A stretch of DNA of 64,000 bases from an uncultured Rickettsiales bacterium (GTDB lineage: Bacteria; Pseudomonadota; Alphaproteobacteria; Rickettsiales; Rickettsiaceae): positions 174,746 to 238,745 of the forward strand of contig CAJBEU010000001.1 of assembly GCA_903952265.1 (NCBI GenBank), written 5' to 3'. Numbering within the stretch: position 1 is the stretch's first letter; each line of letters starts with the position of its first letter. The position numbers and the translations under genes were made by a program. A model generated the notes under the pieces. The model had not been told where the DNA came from. It made no database searches and worked only from the letters and a program-made list of their open reading frames with translations. Below are positions 8,560 to 19,562 of the stretch, one piece after another.

Positions 8560-11082
8560 TTGAATATGAAAAAAACAACAAATATCGAAAGGGCAAATAT
8601 TGAGGCTAAATGGCAAACAATATGGCAGGAAAGTGGCCTATTTTGTGCCAAAAAAGATCAAAAAAAGAAAAAATGTTATGTGTTGGAAATGTTTCCTTAC
8701 CCTTCGGGTAATTTGCACGTGGGGCATGTAAGAAATTACGTCATAGGAGACGTTATCGCTAGGTATAAAAAAATGCAGGGTTTTGAGGTTTTACATCCAA
8801 TAGGGTGGGATGCTTTTGGGCTTCCGGCGGAAAATGCCGCAATAGAAAAAGGCGTATCTCCCCACGATTGGACTAAAAATAATATAGAGGCGATGCGATG
8901 TGAGTTGTTATCTTTGGGCCTTTCTTACGATTGGAGTCGTGAAATTGCAACTTGCGACAGTTCTTACTATGTGCATGAACAAAGGCTTTTTATCAAAATG
9001 CTCGAAGCTGGAATAGCATACAGAAAAGAATCTTTGGTCAATTGGGATCCCGTTGACAACACCGTGCTTGCCAACGAACAGGTAGTAGATGGAAAAGGAT
9101 GGCGTTCCGGAGCTTTAGTTGAGAGAAAAACGCTTAATCAGTGGTTTTTTAAAATTACTAATTATGCAGAAAGTTTGCTTGAGGACCTCAAAGATTGGCC
9201 GGCAAACGTAAAATTAATGCAAAAGAATTGGATAGGTAAAGCAGAAGGAGCCAACATAATATTTTCAGTTATCGGTCTCAATGAGAACATAGAAGTGTTT
9301 TCTACAAGACCAGAAACTCTGTTTGGATGTACCTTTATTGCAATTAGTCCTCATCACCCTCTTATAGAGAAATCTTTGTTGCTGCAAAACCTTCAAGTTA
9401 AAAATTTTGTAAAATTGTGTGAACAGTTAAAAGTAACTCAGGTAAACGAAGAGCAGGAAAAATTAGGTTTTAATACTGGATTATATGCACAGCACCCTCT
9501 GAATGAAAATGTTAGGATGCCTATCTTTATAGCAAATTTCGTTCTAGCGGATTATGCGTCTGGTGCAATCTTTGGTTGCCCTGCTCATGACATAAGAGAT
9601 TGGGAATTTGCTCAAAAATATTCTCTCTCCGTATTAAAGGTAGTAAAAACTGAAAGCGAAGAAGAATCTTTGCCCTATGGGGGTGATGGGGTGATGGTCA
9701 ATTCTAATTTTCTAGATGGAATGACTATTTCTGAGGCAAAAGATTGCGTTATTAAGCAATTGATAAAATTAGCCAAAGGTTCTAGATCTGTTTGGTATAA
9801 ACTCAGAGATTGGGGCATATCAAGGCAGCGTTATTGGGGGTGCCCTATTCCTATCATATATTGTCCTTGTTGCGGGATATTGGGGGTGCCCGATGATCAA
9901 CTTCCGGTTGTTTTGCCCCAAGAGATTAGCATAACAGGCAAAGGTAATCCGTTGAAATTACATCCTAAGTGGAAGAAAACCACGTGCCATAAATGCGGAT
10001 CTGAGGCAGAGAGGGAAACAGATACTTTTGACACATTTTTTGAGTCCTCTTGGTATTTCTTACGCTTTTGTAGCCCTCAAAGTTCCAACTTAGTCGACAA
10101 TGATGATTGCCAGTACTGGATGCCTGTTGATCACTACATAGGAGGCATAGAGCACGCAATATTGCATCTTTTATATGCAAGATTTTTGACAAAAGTGATG
10201 AAGCAACTGGGTTATTGCAACGTGCAGGAACCTTTCTTGAATCTTCTTAATCAAGGAATGGTTTTACATCATATTTTTAGGGACAAAAATGGTATGTATG
10301 TGCTTCCAAGCCAGGTTGAAGAATCAGAAGGAAAGTTGCTTCATAAAGATACAAAAGTAGAAGTTTTTAAGAGCGAAAAGTTGGAAAAGATGAGCAAATC
10401 TAAAAAAAACGTGATTAGTCTTAACAATATGGTCAAAGAATATGGAGCAGATACTGTTCGGCTCTTTGTGATGTCAGACAGTCCTCCAGAAAGAGATCTA
10501 GAATGGAATGTTGCTGGAATAGAAGGTAGCAGCAAATTCGTTGATCGCATTTTTTTTATGACTGAGCATTTTTCAAAATTAAAAGAGGACGGCACTCTTG
10601 ATGCTAAATCTGACTTATCGATTTTGACTCATAAAACAATTGCGCTTGTCTCTAATGCAATTGAAAACTCTAGATTCAACAAAGCAATAGCACTACTTAG
10701 GGAGTTATTTAATGCTATCAATGAGCATAAAAATCAAAATATTAATTGCGCTTTGTTTGCGTTTAAGTCTTTGATCAAGATGTTGAACCCTTTTATGCCT
10801 CATTTCACTGAAGAAATTTGGCATAGACTTGGAGGAAAGGAAATTCTTGCAGTAAGTTTGTGGCCTGATTTTAATGCCGAAGTTGCTAAAGAGTATTTTT
10901 GTACGATTGCTGTGCAGGTAAATGGAAAACTGCGCACAACGATGCAAATTGCTTTAGGTCTAAACCAAGAAGAAGTAAAGTGCCAGGCTCTCAATCATGA
11001 GAAAATAGCTCCTTATATTGTAGAAAATAATTCCATAAAAATTGTATACGTTCCCGGAAAGGTTATTAACCTGATATTTTGA
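8560..11082 (+). CDS. leuS: Leucyl-tRNA synthetase
   Basis: The 840-residue class I synthetase has the HIGH motif as YPSGNLHVGH (residues 47-56), a CP1 editing domain with a STRPETLFGCTF segment, the zinc-type cysteine pairs CPCCG and CHKCG, and KMSKS at about residues 610-614. It charges tRNA-Leu in the cytoplasm. Length is slightly below the typical 860. The start may be the first ATG (8560) or the ATG two codons later. A tRNA-Leu(CAA) gene lies elsewhere in the window. Confidence 0.97.
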   Translation: MNMKKTTNIERANIEAKWQTIWQESGLFCAKKDQKKKKCYVLEMFPYPSGNLHVGHVRNYVIGDVIARYKKMQGFEVLHPIGWDAFGLPAENAAIEKGVSPHDWTKNNIEAMRCELLSLGLSYDWSREIATCDSSYYVHEQRLFIKMLEAGIAYRKESLVNWDPVDNTVLANEQVVDGKGWRSGALVERKTLNQWFFKITNYAESLLEDLKDWPANVKLMQKNWIGKAEGANIIFSVIGLNENIEVFSTRPETLFGCTFIAISPHHPLIEKSLLLQNLQVKNFVKLCEQLKVTQVNEEQEKLGFNTGLYAQHPLNENVRMPIFIANFVLADYASGAIFGCPAHDIRDWEFAQKYSLSVLKVVKTESEEESLPYGGDGVMVNSNFLDGMTISEAKDCVIKQLIKLAKGSRSVWYKLRDWGISRQRYWGCPIPIIYCPCCGILGVPDDQLPVVLPQEISITGKGNPLKLHPKWKKTTCHKCGSEAERETDTFDTFFESSWYFLRFCSPQSSNLVDNDDCQYWMPVDHYIGGIEHAILHLLYARFLTKVMKQLGYCNVQEPFLNLLNQGMVLHHIFRDKNGMYVLPSQVEESEGKLLHKDTKVEVFKSEKLEKMSKSKKNVISLNNMVKEYGADTVRLFVMSDSPPERDLEWNVAGIEGSSKFVDRIFFMTEHFSKLKEDGTLDAKSDLSILTHKTIALVSNAIENSRFNKAIALLRELFNAINEHKNQNINCALFAFKSLIKMLNPFMPHFTEEIWHRLGGKEILAVSLWPDFNAEVAKEYFCTIAVQVNGKLRTTMQIALGLNQEEVKCQALNHEKIAPYIVENNSIKIVYVPGKVINLIF

Positions 11083-11266
11083 TTGACAATATCGCTAATG
11101 ACCTATACCGAATCTTATTTTAATTCTTATTAGCAGGCAACATTATATGAGATATAGGAGACACGATAGAATTGAAGTACTGATTGAATCAGAAGGTTTC
11201 ACACAGTAGCATCAAAAAGAATTAGAAGATGCAGTAAATGATGTAGTTGCAGTTACGGATTGTTCT
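11083..11266. other. Intergenic region with a short broken frame
   Basis: Between convergent leuS and era there is a plus-strand frame starting with ATG at about 11146. It encodes a charged segment (MRYRRHDRIEVLIESEGFTQ), is interrupted by one TAG, and then stays open with HQKELEDAVNDVVAV. This looks like a remnant of a small gene, but I recognise no family. Confidence 0.25.
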
Positions 11267-12154
11267 CTAAATTTGACTTGGGTGTTTTTCTATATTTTCT
11301 ATCCAGTCTTTTTTGACGTTTACAAACAGATCTAAATGAGCCCTAACGTTAAGCACTTTATTAATTTCTTGTCTTGATTTTTGACCTACGCTCTTAATTT
11401 TTTGTCCCTTATTTCCTAGAATCATGTATTTGTGATTCTTTTCTTCTGTGGTGATGATTTGTTTGATTACTACTCTATTGCCTTCTAGGTCTTCCCAAGA
11501 TTCTGTATCCACTTTTACCTTGTAGGGAAGTTCGTGGCCTAATTGCAAAAATAGTTGCTCTCTTGTGATTTCAGAAGCGATAAATCTCATAGAAAGTGTT
11601 GTGTAGGAAAGCCTATCGTACTGAAGAGGCGAAATGGGCGCAATACTCTTTAAGTGACGAACCAAATCCCCTATTCCTTTTCCTGAAATTGCAGAAGTTG
11701 GAAATTGCATTGCGTTAGGTAGAAGTGTTTTCATTTGTTGTTGCAGTTTTTGTAGAGATACAAATTCGATTTTATCTACTTTGTTTAGTACTATGGCAAT
11801 GTTATTTTGTTCGTTTTTTTCTATCTTTTTTAATATTCCTTTTGTGATATTGTCTGGTTCATAATCTTTGGTTGCGTCAATTAAAAGCAGTATATAATCC
11901 GCTGCGGCAACGCTGGACCACGCGCATCTAACCATATTTTTGTCTAAATTATTTTGGGTTGCAAAGATGCCAGGAGTGTCCAAAAATAAAAACTGAGTAT
12001 TATCTTTGGTGACTACTCCAGTTATCGTGGTCCGAGTTGTTTGAGGTTTATGAGTGACGATTGAGACTTTTTGTCCAATCAGGTAGTTGAGCAAACTAGA
12101 TTTTCCAACGTTGGGTTTTCCAATTAAGGCTACTGTTGCAAATTTTGTGTTCAT
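11267..12154 (-). CDS. era: GTPase Era
   Basis: The 295-residue protein has a P-loop GKPNVGKSS (about residues 12-20), switch II FLDTPG, NKVDK and SAISGKG, then a C-terminal KH domain (KYMILGNKGQKIKSVGQKSR) ending in the conserved LFVNVKKDW. Era binds the 3' end of 16S rRNA and acts in small-subunit maturation. Length is normal. It is convergent with leuS and divergent from the ferredoxin gene. Confidence 0.96.
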   Translation of the reverse strand: MNTKFATVALIGKPNVGKSSLLNYLIGQKVSIVTHKPQTTRTTITGVVTKDNTQFLFLDTPGIFATQNNLDKNMVRCAWSSVAAADYILLLIDATKDYEPDNITKGILKKIEKNEQNNIAIVLNKVDKIEFVSLQKLQQQMKTLLPNAMQFPTSAISGKGIGDLVRHLKSIAPISPLQYDRLSYTTLSMRFIASEITREQLFLQLGHELPYKVKVDTESWEDLEGNRVVIKQIITTEEKNHKYMILGNKGQKIKSVGQKSRQEINKVLNVRAHLDLFVNVKKDWIENIEKHPSQI

Positions 12155-12256
12155 TGATTATTTTCCGTTTTTTTTATACAATTCAAAAGTGCTGTTGAAA
12201 TATATCACGTATATCTCGATTAAGCTTCTTTGGATTTGATTGATTTAGGTATAAGA

Positions 12257-12598
12257 ATGTCTATTGAGAAGGTTCGGGTCATTTTCGTATATCCTGACGG
12301 AACCGAAAAAGCAATTAGAGCTCACGTAGGCCTTTCAATTTTGGAAATTGCTAAGCAAAATGACGTTCCAATTGAAGGTGCTTGCGGAGGGGGGCTTGCT
12401 TGCGCCACCTGTCACGTAATTATAGAGGACAAAGGATTTTACGATGCTCTTCCAAGTGCAAGTGAAGAAGAGGAAGATATGCTTGACCTTGCATTTGGTC
12501 TAGAATCCACGTCACGCCTTTGTTGTCAATTAATTGTCACAAAGCAAATGGAGGGAATAAGATTTAAGATTCCTGAAGGGACATGTAACCTGGCTTAA
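12257..12598 (+). CDS. fdx: Adrenodoxin-type 2Fe-2S ferredoxin
   Basis: From the ATG at 12257 the product has 113 residues. Cysteines in GACGGGLACATCHVII (C43, C49, C52) and the RLCCQL segment (C89/C90) form the C-X5-C-X2-C...C pattern that holds a 2Fe-2S cluster. Such ferredoxins feed electrons to iron-sulfur cluster assembly or other oxidoreductases. The open frame starts 9 codons earlier at a TTG, but the ATG fits the family start better. No isc or hsc genes are adjacent here. The RLCCQL doublet makes the exact fourth ligand uncertain. Confidence 0.92.
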   Translation: MSIEKVRVIFVYPDGTEKAIRAHVGLSILEIAKQNDVPIEGACGGGLACATCHVIIEDKGFYDALPSASEEEEDMLDLAFGLESTSRLCCQLIVTKQMEGIRFKIPEGTCNLA

Positions 12599-13297
12599 TT
12601 AATCTCCTCGAGGGCACCTTATTCCTTGTCTTTTTTTAACTATCTTGCGAGCCTTAATTTTAGGCCGTGCTTCGCAACTTGTAAAAACTACTAAATAAAA
12701 CTGTAAGCTTTTAGTAATTCGCCATTGCTTTTGACTCTGGATGTCAGAGCCTGTATGGTGCTTCATCCTGGGATTTTCGGTGAATCACGAGTAGAGGGGG
12801 CAATATGAAGGAGAGCAAATAGAATTCAGAAGCGTTTAAACTGCACACGGGGGATAGGCTTAGTTCGAGCTTTTTTGGCTCAATTAGGAGAGGGTATACA
12901 CGCAAATTCGAGGGAGAAAAAATACGACTTCAATCAGAGAGTCTTATGTTGGATTTGGTACCTAACTAAATTAAAGGTGATTTGTATAAAGCAGTGGCCA
13001 TATTTAGAGGGGAGTCAGCATTAGTTGCTTTTCATATAGTACATTCCCAAAATTGAATTTGCTCGCAAAAATGTTATGGAGGCTGAATTTACTCGTAAGA
13101 TTATGGAAGAAGAGGATAGTCACCGCACGGCCCCAAAAATATGAAAAGACCAGATGTTGTTATTGGTGTCGCTCATAGTGTAAGTAGGATTGATCCCTGG
13201 TCACGTGCTTATGATTGCGAGTATCTTCGCCCGGTAAAAGAGAGAGATTAAAAAAATCTCTCTCTTTTAAGCATTGTCTTCTATACTCATTCCCTTG
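12599..13297. other. Gene-poor interval with coding relics
   Basis: No complete gene is visible in these 699 bases. At about 13040-13144 (+) a 30-codon open stretch carries two imperfect repeats (EFARKNVMEA then EFTRKIMEEE) and ends at a stop. At 13141-13251 (+) a 36-residue ORF begins MKRPDVVIGVAHSVSRIDP. These look like pieces of decayed genes; I cannot assign them to a family. Confidence 0.4.
13235..13269. terminator. Perfect hairpin between convergent units
   Basis: A perfect 14-bp stem (13235-13248 with 13256-13269, arms TAAAAGAGAGAGAT and ATCTCTCTCTTTTA) encloses a 7-nt A/T loop. It lies 28 nt beyond the stop of the minus-strand amidase-like gene and ends the short plus-strand ORF. The symmetric stem with A/T ends could act as a terminator in both directions; the U-tract is inside the stem, so efficiency is uncertain. 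Confidence 0.55.
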
Positions 13298-14713
13298 CTA
13301 CAATGCCGGTTCTACTATCACAACACTTGTTGTTGGACTATCAAGTGGAATTCCTGCCAATTGATCTTCAGGCAATGATTCATCATGTAGACAATAGTCA
13401 TTTATATTTGCTGCTTGAGCAATAATACAGGCTTCATCTTCGTATCTTGGAACATTTTCTATAATCTTTTTTGAAAAATCCTGTATAAATAGAGCATCCA
13501 GCTTTGCTGCGTCCCTTTCAGTAAAAATTGCCAGATTTTTTAGATATTGTTGATATACCTTTTCTGTGGCATTTGCCTGAGTGCTTCCTGGCGTTTCATC
13601 GCCCTTTTTGGGCGTCGGGCTCCATATTTCAATGCTTAAATCCGCACGAGTTTTTTCGTCAAGGCTGCTAAGCAGTGTTCCAGGATCGTACTGGCCTCCT
13701 TTACATGTTGATTGTATCCCGGTTAGCAAAACGTAATTGTCCCACCAAGCTTTTTGTTGTGGATCTTTTAGAATCTCATCTCCTGAAAAATGCAATCTAA
13801 ATGCAAGCAAGGATTTTCCCACCGCATCTGTCATCTGCTTTTTAATCACATTATCTTGTGGGATATCGTATCCATAATTTTTCAATTTTTCCACGTTCGC
13901 CCAGGCAGTTTCCACAAAATTTGGATTGTTCCAGGATAAAAGAATTTTAGTATCATCCTGGGGAAAAACTCCTTTTGGAAATACTCCAAACCCTTTTTCA
14001 GCAAACTTCTTCCAATCAAAATAAGGACCAGGACCAGTCATTCTTCCAGGAGTCCAGTCATTTTGTCCTATCATTAAAGATGGGACAAGATCTGGAAAGT
14101 TTCCACTAGAACATAAAGCGCTCATCAGCGCTATGTTGGATTCAATTTGGACGTCAGGAAAGCAAGACCTGCCATCGTTAATATTGGTGATTGCAATTGC
14201 ATAAGAATTCAGATTGTTTTTGATGATTTTTTCTTCAATATCTGGATTCAGTTTAGATGGATAAGACAGATTTCCCAGGCCAAGAGCGTATGCTCTGTAA
14301 TGAGGATCAACAAATTGATACACCTGACCATCTTTATCGATAACAAAATTGGCGCTGACTGCTTTGGTCAAAAAGATGTCTATAGTTCTGTTCAAGTCAG
14401 CTATCGTATACTGCTGAGTGAAATACTTGATTGGAATTTTGACTTCGGGATTTGGTTTGTACAACCTATAGCTAATGTTGTTACAAACTCCCCCTTCTCT
14501 ATTGAAAAATTCTCCATCTCTTTTCCATGCCTCAGTTGTATTTTTATCTCCTAGAGTATAAGCAGCTAGGTTGCGGGAGTACTCTGTGTTTATTAGAATG
14601 GTTTTTATTTCTTCTCCTATTGCGTAGGTTATCTCATAATTCTTCATATGGAACATTTTCATATTGTTAATAAAAGATATTTCACTATCTGATTTAATTT
14701 TTCCTTCTGTCAA
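13298..14713 (-). CDS. Amidase_2/AmpD-fold protein with substituted catalytic residues
   Basis: The 471-residue product carries, at about residues 90-245, the layout of an N-acetylmuramoyl-L-alanine amidase: VSANFVIDKDGQVYQFVD, YRAYALG, NSYAIAITNIN and IGQNDWTPGR followed by GPGPYFDWKKF. By eye alignment the expected zinc ligands and catalytic residues are all changed: first His to Tyr97, Glu to Ala174, HxD-type His to Gln217, Lys to Met225 and Asp to Gly227. About 220 further residues of unknown type follow. No signal peptide is seen. The start is a TTG at 14713; ATG codons at 14662 and shortly after are alternatives. The frame is long and intact, so it is probably an expressed non-catalytic protein. 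It is flanked by gene-poor DNA. Confidence 0.65.
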   Translation of the reverse strand: MTEGKIKSDSEISFINNMKMFHMKNYEITYAIGEEIKTILINTEYSRNLAAYTLGDKNTTEAWKRDGEFFNREGGVCNNISYRLYKPNPEVKIPIKYFTQQYTIADLNRTIDIFLTKAVSANFVIDKDGQVYQFVDPHYRAYALGLGNLSYPSKLNPDIEEKIIKNNLNSYAIAITNINDGRSCFPDVQIESNIALMSALCSSGNFPDLVPSLMIGQNDWTPGRMTGPGPYFDWKKFAEKGFGVFPKGVFPQDDTKILLSWNNPNFVETAWANVEKLKNYGYDIPQDNVIKKQMTDAVGKSLLAFRLHFSGDEILKDPQQKAWWDNYVLLTGIQSTCKGGQYDPGTLLSSLDEKTRADLSIEIWSPTPKKGDETPGSTQANATEKVYQQYLKNLAIFTERDAAKLDALFIQDFSKKIIENVPRYEDEACIIAQAANINDYCLHDESLPEDQLAGIPLDSPTTSVVIVEPAL

Positions 14714-15343
14714 TATAATCTTTAACAGATATTGGGGTTTGTTGTTGGAGGTATCTCAAAGCAACGTGATGCAGATAAATAAGATAAAGCATTTAAGATA
14801 ATGGTCATGTGTCAAGACAAAGAAACGTTAGGCAAGTTTTAAGGACCGCGATGCTCGCTTGTGAAAAATGTGCACATGGATGGCTGTCCTGATTCAGGAG
14901 ATGACCTCGAATTAAGTAGTGGCAAAACTCCTGAGACGTATGTCTCAGATTTTCTTCTTGGAGTAGAAAGTACAGGATTTGATCTATTAGAACCTATTTA
15001 GTGATGGGATTGCCACCTAACATTCAGCGTGCCATGTTAGTAAATAGATATGCTTAGTGTATACAGTTTTAGAGTTTCCCGTTTGTGTGCTGCATTATTC
15101 CTTCATAGATGACGTGAGTACAAAGCCTGTGATTAGGTGAATAAGGCCTTAGCTGCCTAGATTAGCTTAGAGATAGAGTACCTTTTAGCTGTTGATTTGT
15201 TTTATATTCATTTTTTTGGGCTCTATCCAAACCGCTATGCTGCATCTTTGTCTATTATTACTGAAAAGTGTTGGTTGAAAACTTTAACTGTTTGCATTTT
15301 TTCCAGTTAGCAGCATAACAAAGGTATGGTGTTGGATTGTTTT
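14714..15343. other. Gene-poor interval
   Basis: No gene of recognisable type is visible in 630 bases. A short plus-strand frame at 14876-15001 (ATG to TAG, 41 codons, beginning MDGCPDSGDDLELSSGKTPE) is the longest coding-like piece and may be a relic. The interval would also hold the promoter of the amidase-like gene. Confidence 0.35.
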
Positions 15344-15985
15344 TTAACCATTCACTTGAATTTCTATCATTATTTCATTACGTCGTAAAAACCAAGGAGT
15401 CCAAGGTGGGTTAAAGAATGCGTAAACTGGGCTGGACAGAGTAACTAATTGTTTTGATTTTAAAAATGTCTCTAGTTCTAGTGTCCGTTTGGTAAGATTA
15501 GATTGAGTCCACATTCCGGAAAAACGGATAACTGCAAAGCGTTTTGCAGGAATCTCTTTTAATTTAATATCTGGGTTATTTGGAACTGGTAAAGTCTGTA
15601 AGGTATATTCGGAAGGCATTACAAAGCTTAAAGTCCAGCTATTGTTTTGACCTTTTGCCTGCATAATCGGCACAGTCATTGGAATTTTTTCTGAACTTTG
15701 CTGCATCACTGGTGTAGTCATATCTATCTTTTTTTCTGATATGTTTTTGCCGAAAATGTAGCTAGCAACTACCATAAAACCTTTATCTATTGCTTCGTTT
15801 CGCTGGCCAATAAATTCTCCTTGAGCCACAATCATGGGCGCATAATCGCGAATTTCAAATTTTCCCTCAGACACAGCAACTTGATAATTTGCTTGCTCAT
15901 AATTGAAAAACACTTTCATAATTCCCCATGCAGAGGCCCCCAAAAGAGCTAATCCCACAATTATCCACGTAGTAATCTTAAACAT
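15344..15985 (-). CDS. SOUL-family (heme-binding-like) membrane-anchored protein
   Basis: The protein of 213 residues, counted from the ATG at 15983-15985, starts MFKITTWIIVGLALLGASAW, a single membrane anchor. It continues with the SOUL/HEBP pattern FEIRDYAPMIVAQGEF, KIDMTTPVMQQ, EKIPMTVPIM and WTLSFVMPSEYTL, and ends in the NPPWTPWFLRRNEIMIEI segment. Family members bind heme or other tetrapyrroles in some organisms; the bacterial role is not settled. The open frame extends to 16072 but the added N-terminus is unlike the family and would precede the membrane anchor. Confidence 0.85.
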   Translation of the reverse strand: MFKITTWIIVGLALLGASAWGIMKVFFNYEQANYQVAVSEGKFEIRDYAPMIVAQGEFIGQRNEAIDKGFMVVASYIFGKNISEKKIDMTTPVMQQSSEKIPMTVPIMQAKGQNNSWTLSFVMPSEYTLQTLPVPNNPDIKLKEIPAKRFAVIRFSGMWTQSNLTKRTLELETFLKSKQLVTLSSPVYAFFNPPWTPWFLRRNEIMIEIQVNG

Positions 15986-16072
15986 ATTGATATCGTTTTT
16001 TGCGTAAAGAAATTTGAAGCGGTCACAAGTCAAAAAAGACATGAATGAATTTTTTGCTATTAAGTCGCACAA

Positions 16073-16352
16073 AAACAGTTTAGCAAAGGGAAGTTAACGT
16101 AACTATAATATAGATAGAACTAAAAAATGGTAGTTGAGTTTTGAAGAAAAAGAAAGCTTAGGGTTAGAAACAATAAGTAAGCGCTGAGTCTTGAGACAAT
16201 TGGTGAGATATAAAAGAGAGAAGAATTACAAGTTTTTGCTCCAGGACTCTTGTGAAAGCAGGGGTGCAGGTGTTTAAATCAATTGATAGAGCATGGGAAT
16301 CTGTTAAAAAAGTAAAAGCTACAACGCATGGACAACATGACTTGCACCACAG
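16073..16352. other. Spacer between the SOUL-type gene and 5S rRNA
   Basis: I see no gene or RNA in these bases. Downstream of the 5S gene on the minus strand I find no hairpin followed by a clear U-run, so the end of the rRNA transcript is not defined by the sequence. Confidence 0.4.
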
Positions 16353-16470
16353 GCCTGGCAACGACCTACTCTCCCGCGTCTTATGACGAAGTACCATCGG
16401 CGCAGCAGGGTTTCACCTTCGAGTTCGGAATGGGATCTGGTGTGGCACCTGCGCTATAACCACCAAGCCA
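16353..16470 (-). rRNA. rrf: 5S ribosomal RNA
   Basis: The minus strand reads GTGGTTATAGCGCAGGTG, ACCAGATCCCATTCCGAACT and GATGGTACTTCGTC, the typical alphaproteobacterial 5S sequence, with complementary ends around TGGCTTGGT and TGCCAGGC. Length is about 118 nt. It follows 23S rRNA after a spacer of roughly 110 nt. End points are estimated to within a few bases. Confidence 0.92.
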
Positions 16471-16582
16471 GTGCTGCAAGCCAAAGATTTTGTCTTATTT
16501 ATCAATTTAATTTTTGCCTATTATTTGTTTGTCAGCTGAGTCGTATAAAGTTAGTACTGTATGCAACTTCTCTAAGTGCGAA

Positions 16583-19345
<2,763 letters not shown>

Positions 19346-19425
19346 TAGAGATTATGCATACAGAACTAACTTTACAGCATTTTCTCAGCTACAAACAAAT
19401 ATATATTCAATGTAGCTTGTTTACT

Positions 19426-19453
19426 TTTATAAACAGCGAAGGTTCAAAACCAA
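19426..19453 (-). promoter_or_regulatory. Candidate promoter of the 23S-5S unit
   Basis: On the minus strand a TTGGTT box (19448-19453) is separated by 16 nt from a TATAAA box (19426-19431), about 80 nt before the 23S 5' end. A separate promoter is expected because 23S is unlinked from 16S here. A short palindrome (TTGCTTA/TAAGCAA, 19473-19488) lies just upstream, between this promoter and topA. Confidence 0.45.
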
Positions 19454-19562
19454 CGTGGAATGGTATATTGGTTTGCTTATCTAAGCAAGCACAAAGGTCA
19501 TCAGTTTTACGTTTTTATGCAAAAAAACGACAAGATAACATACTGAGGTGTGAATTTTACAT

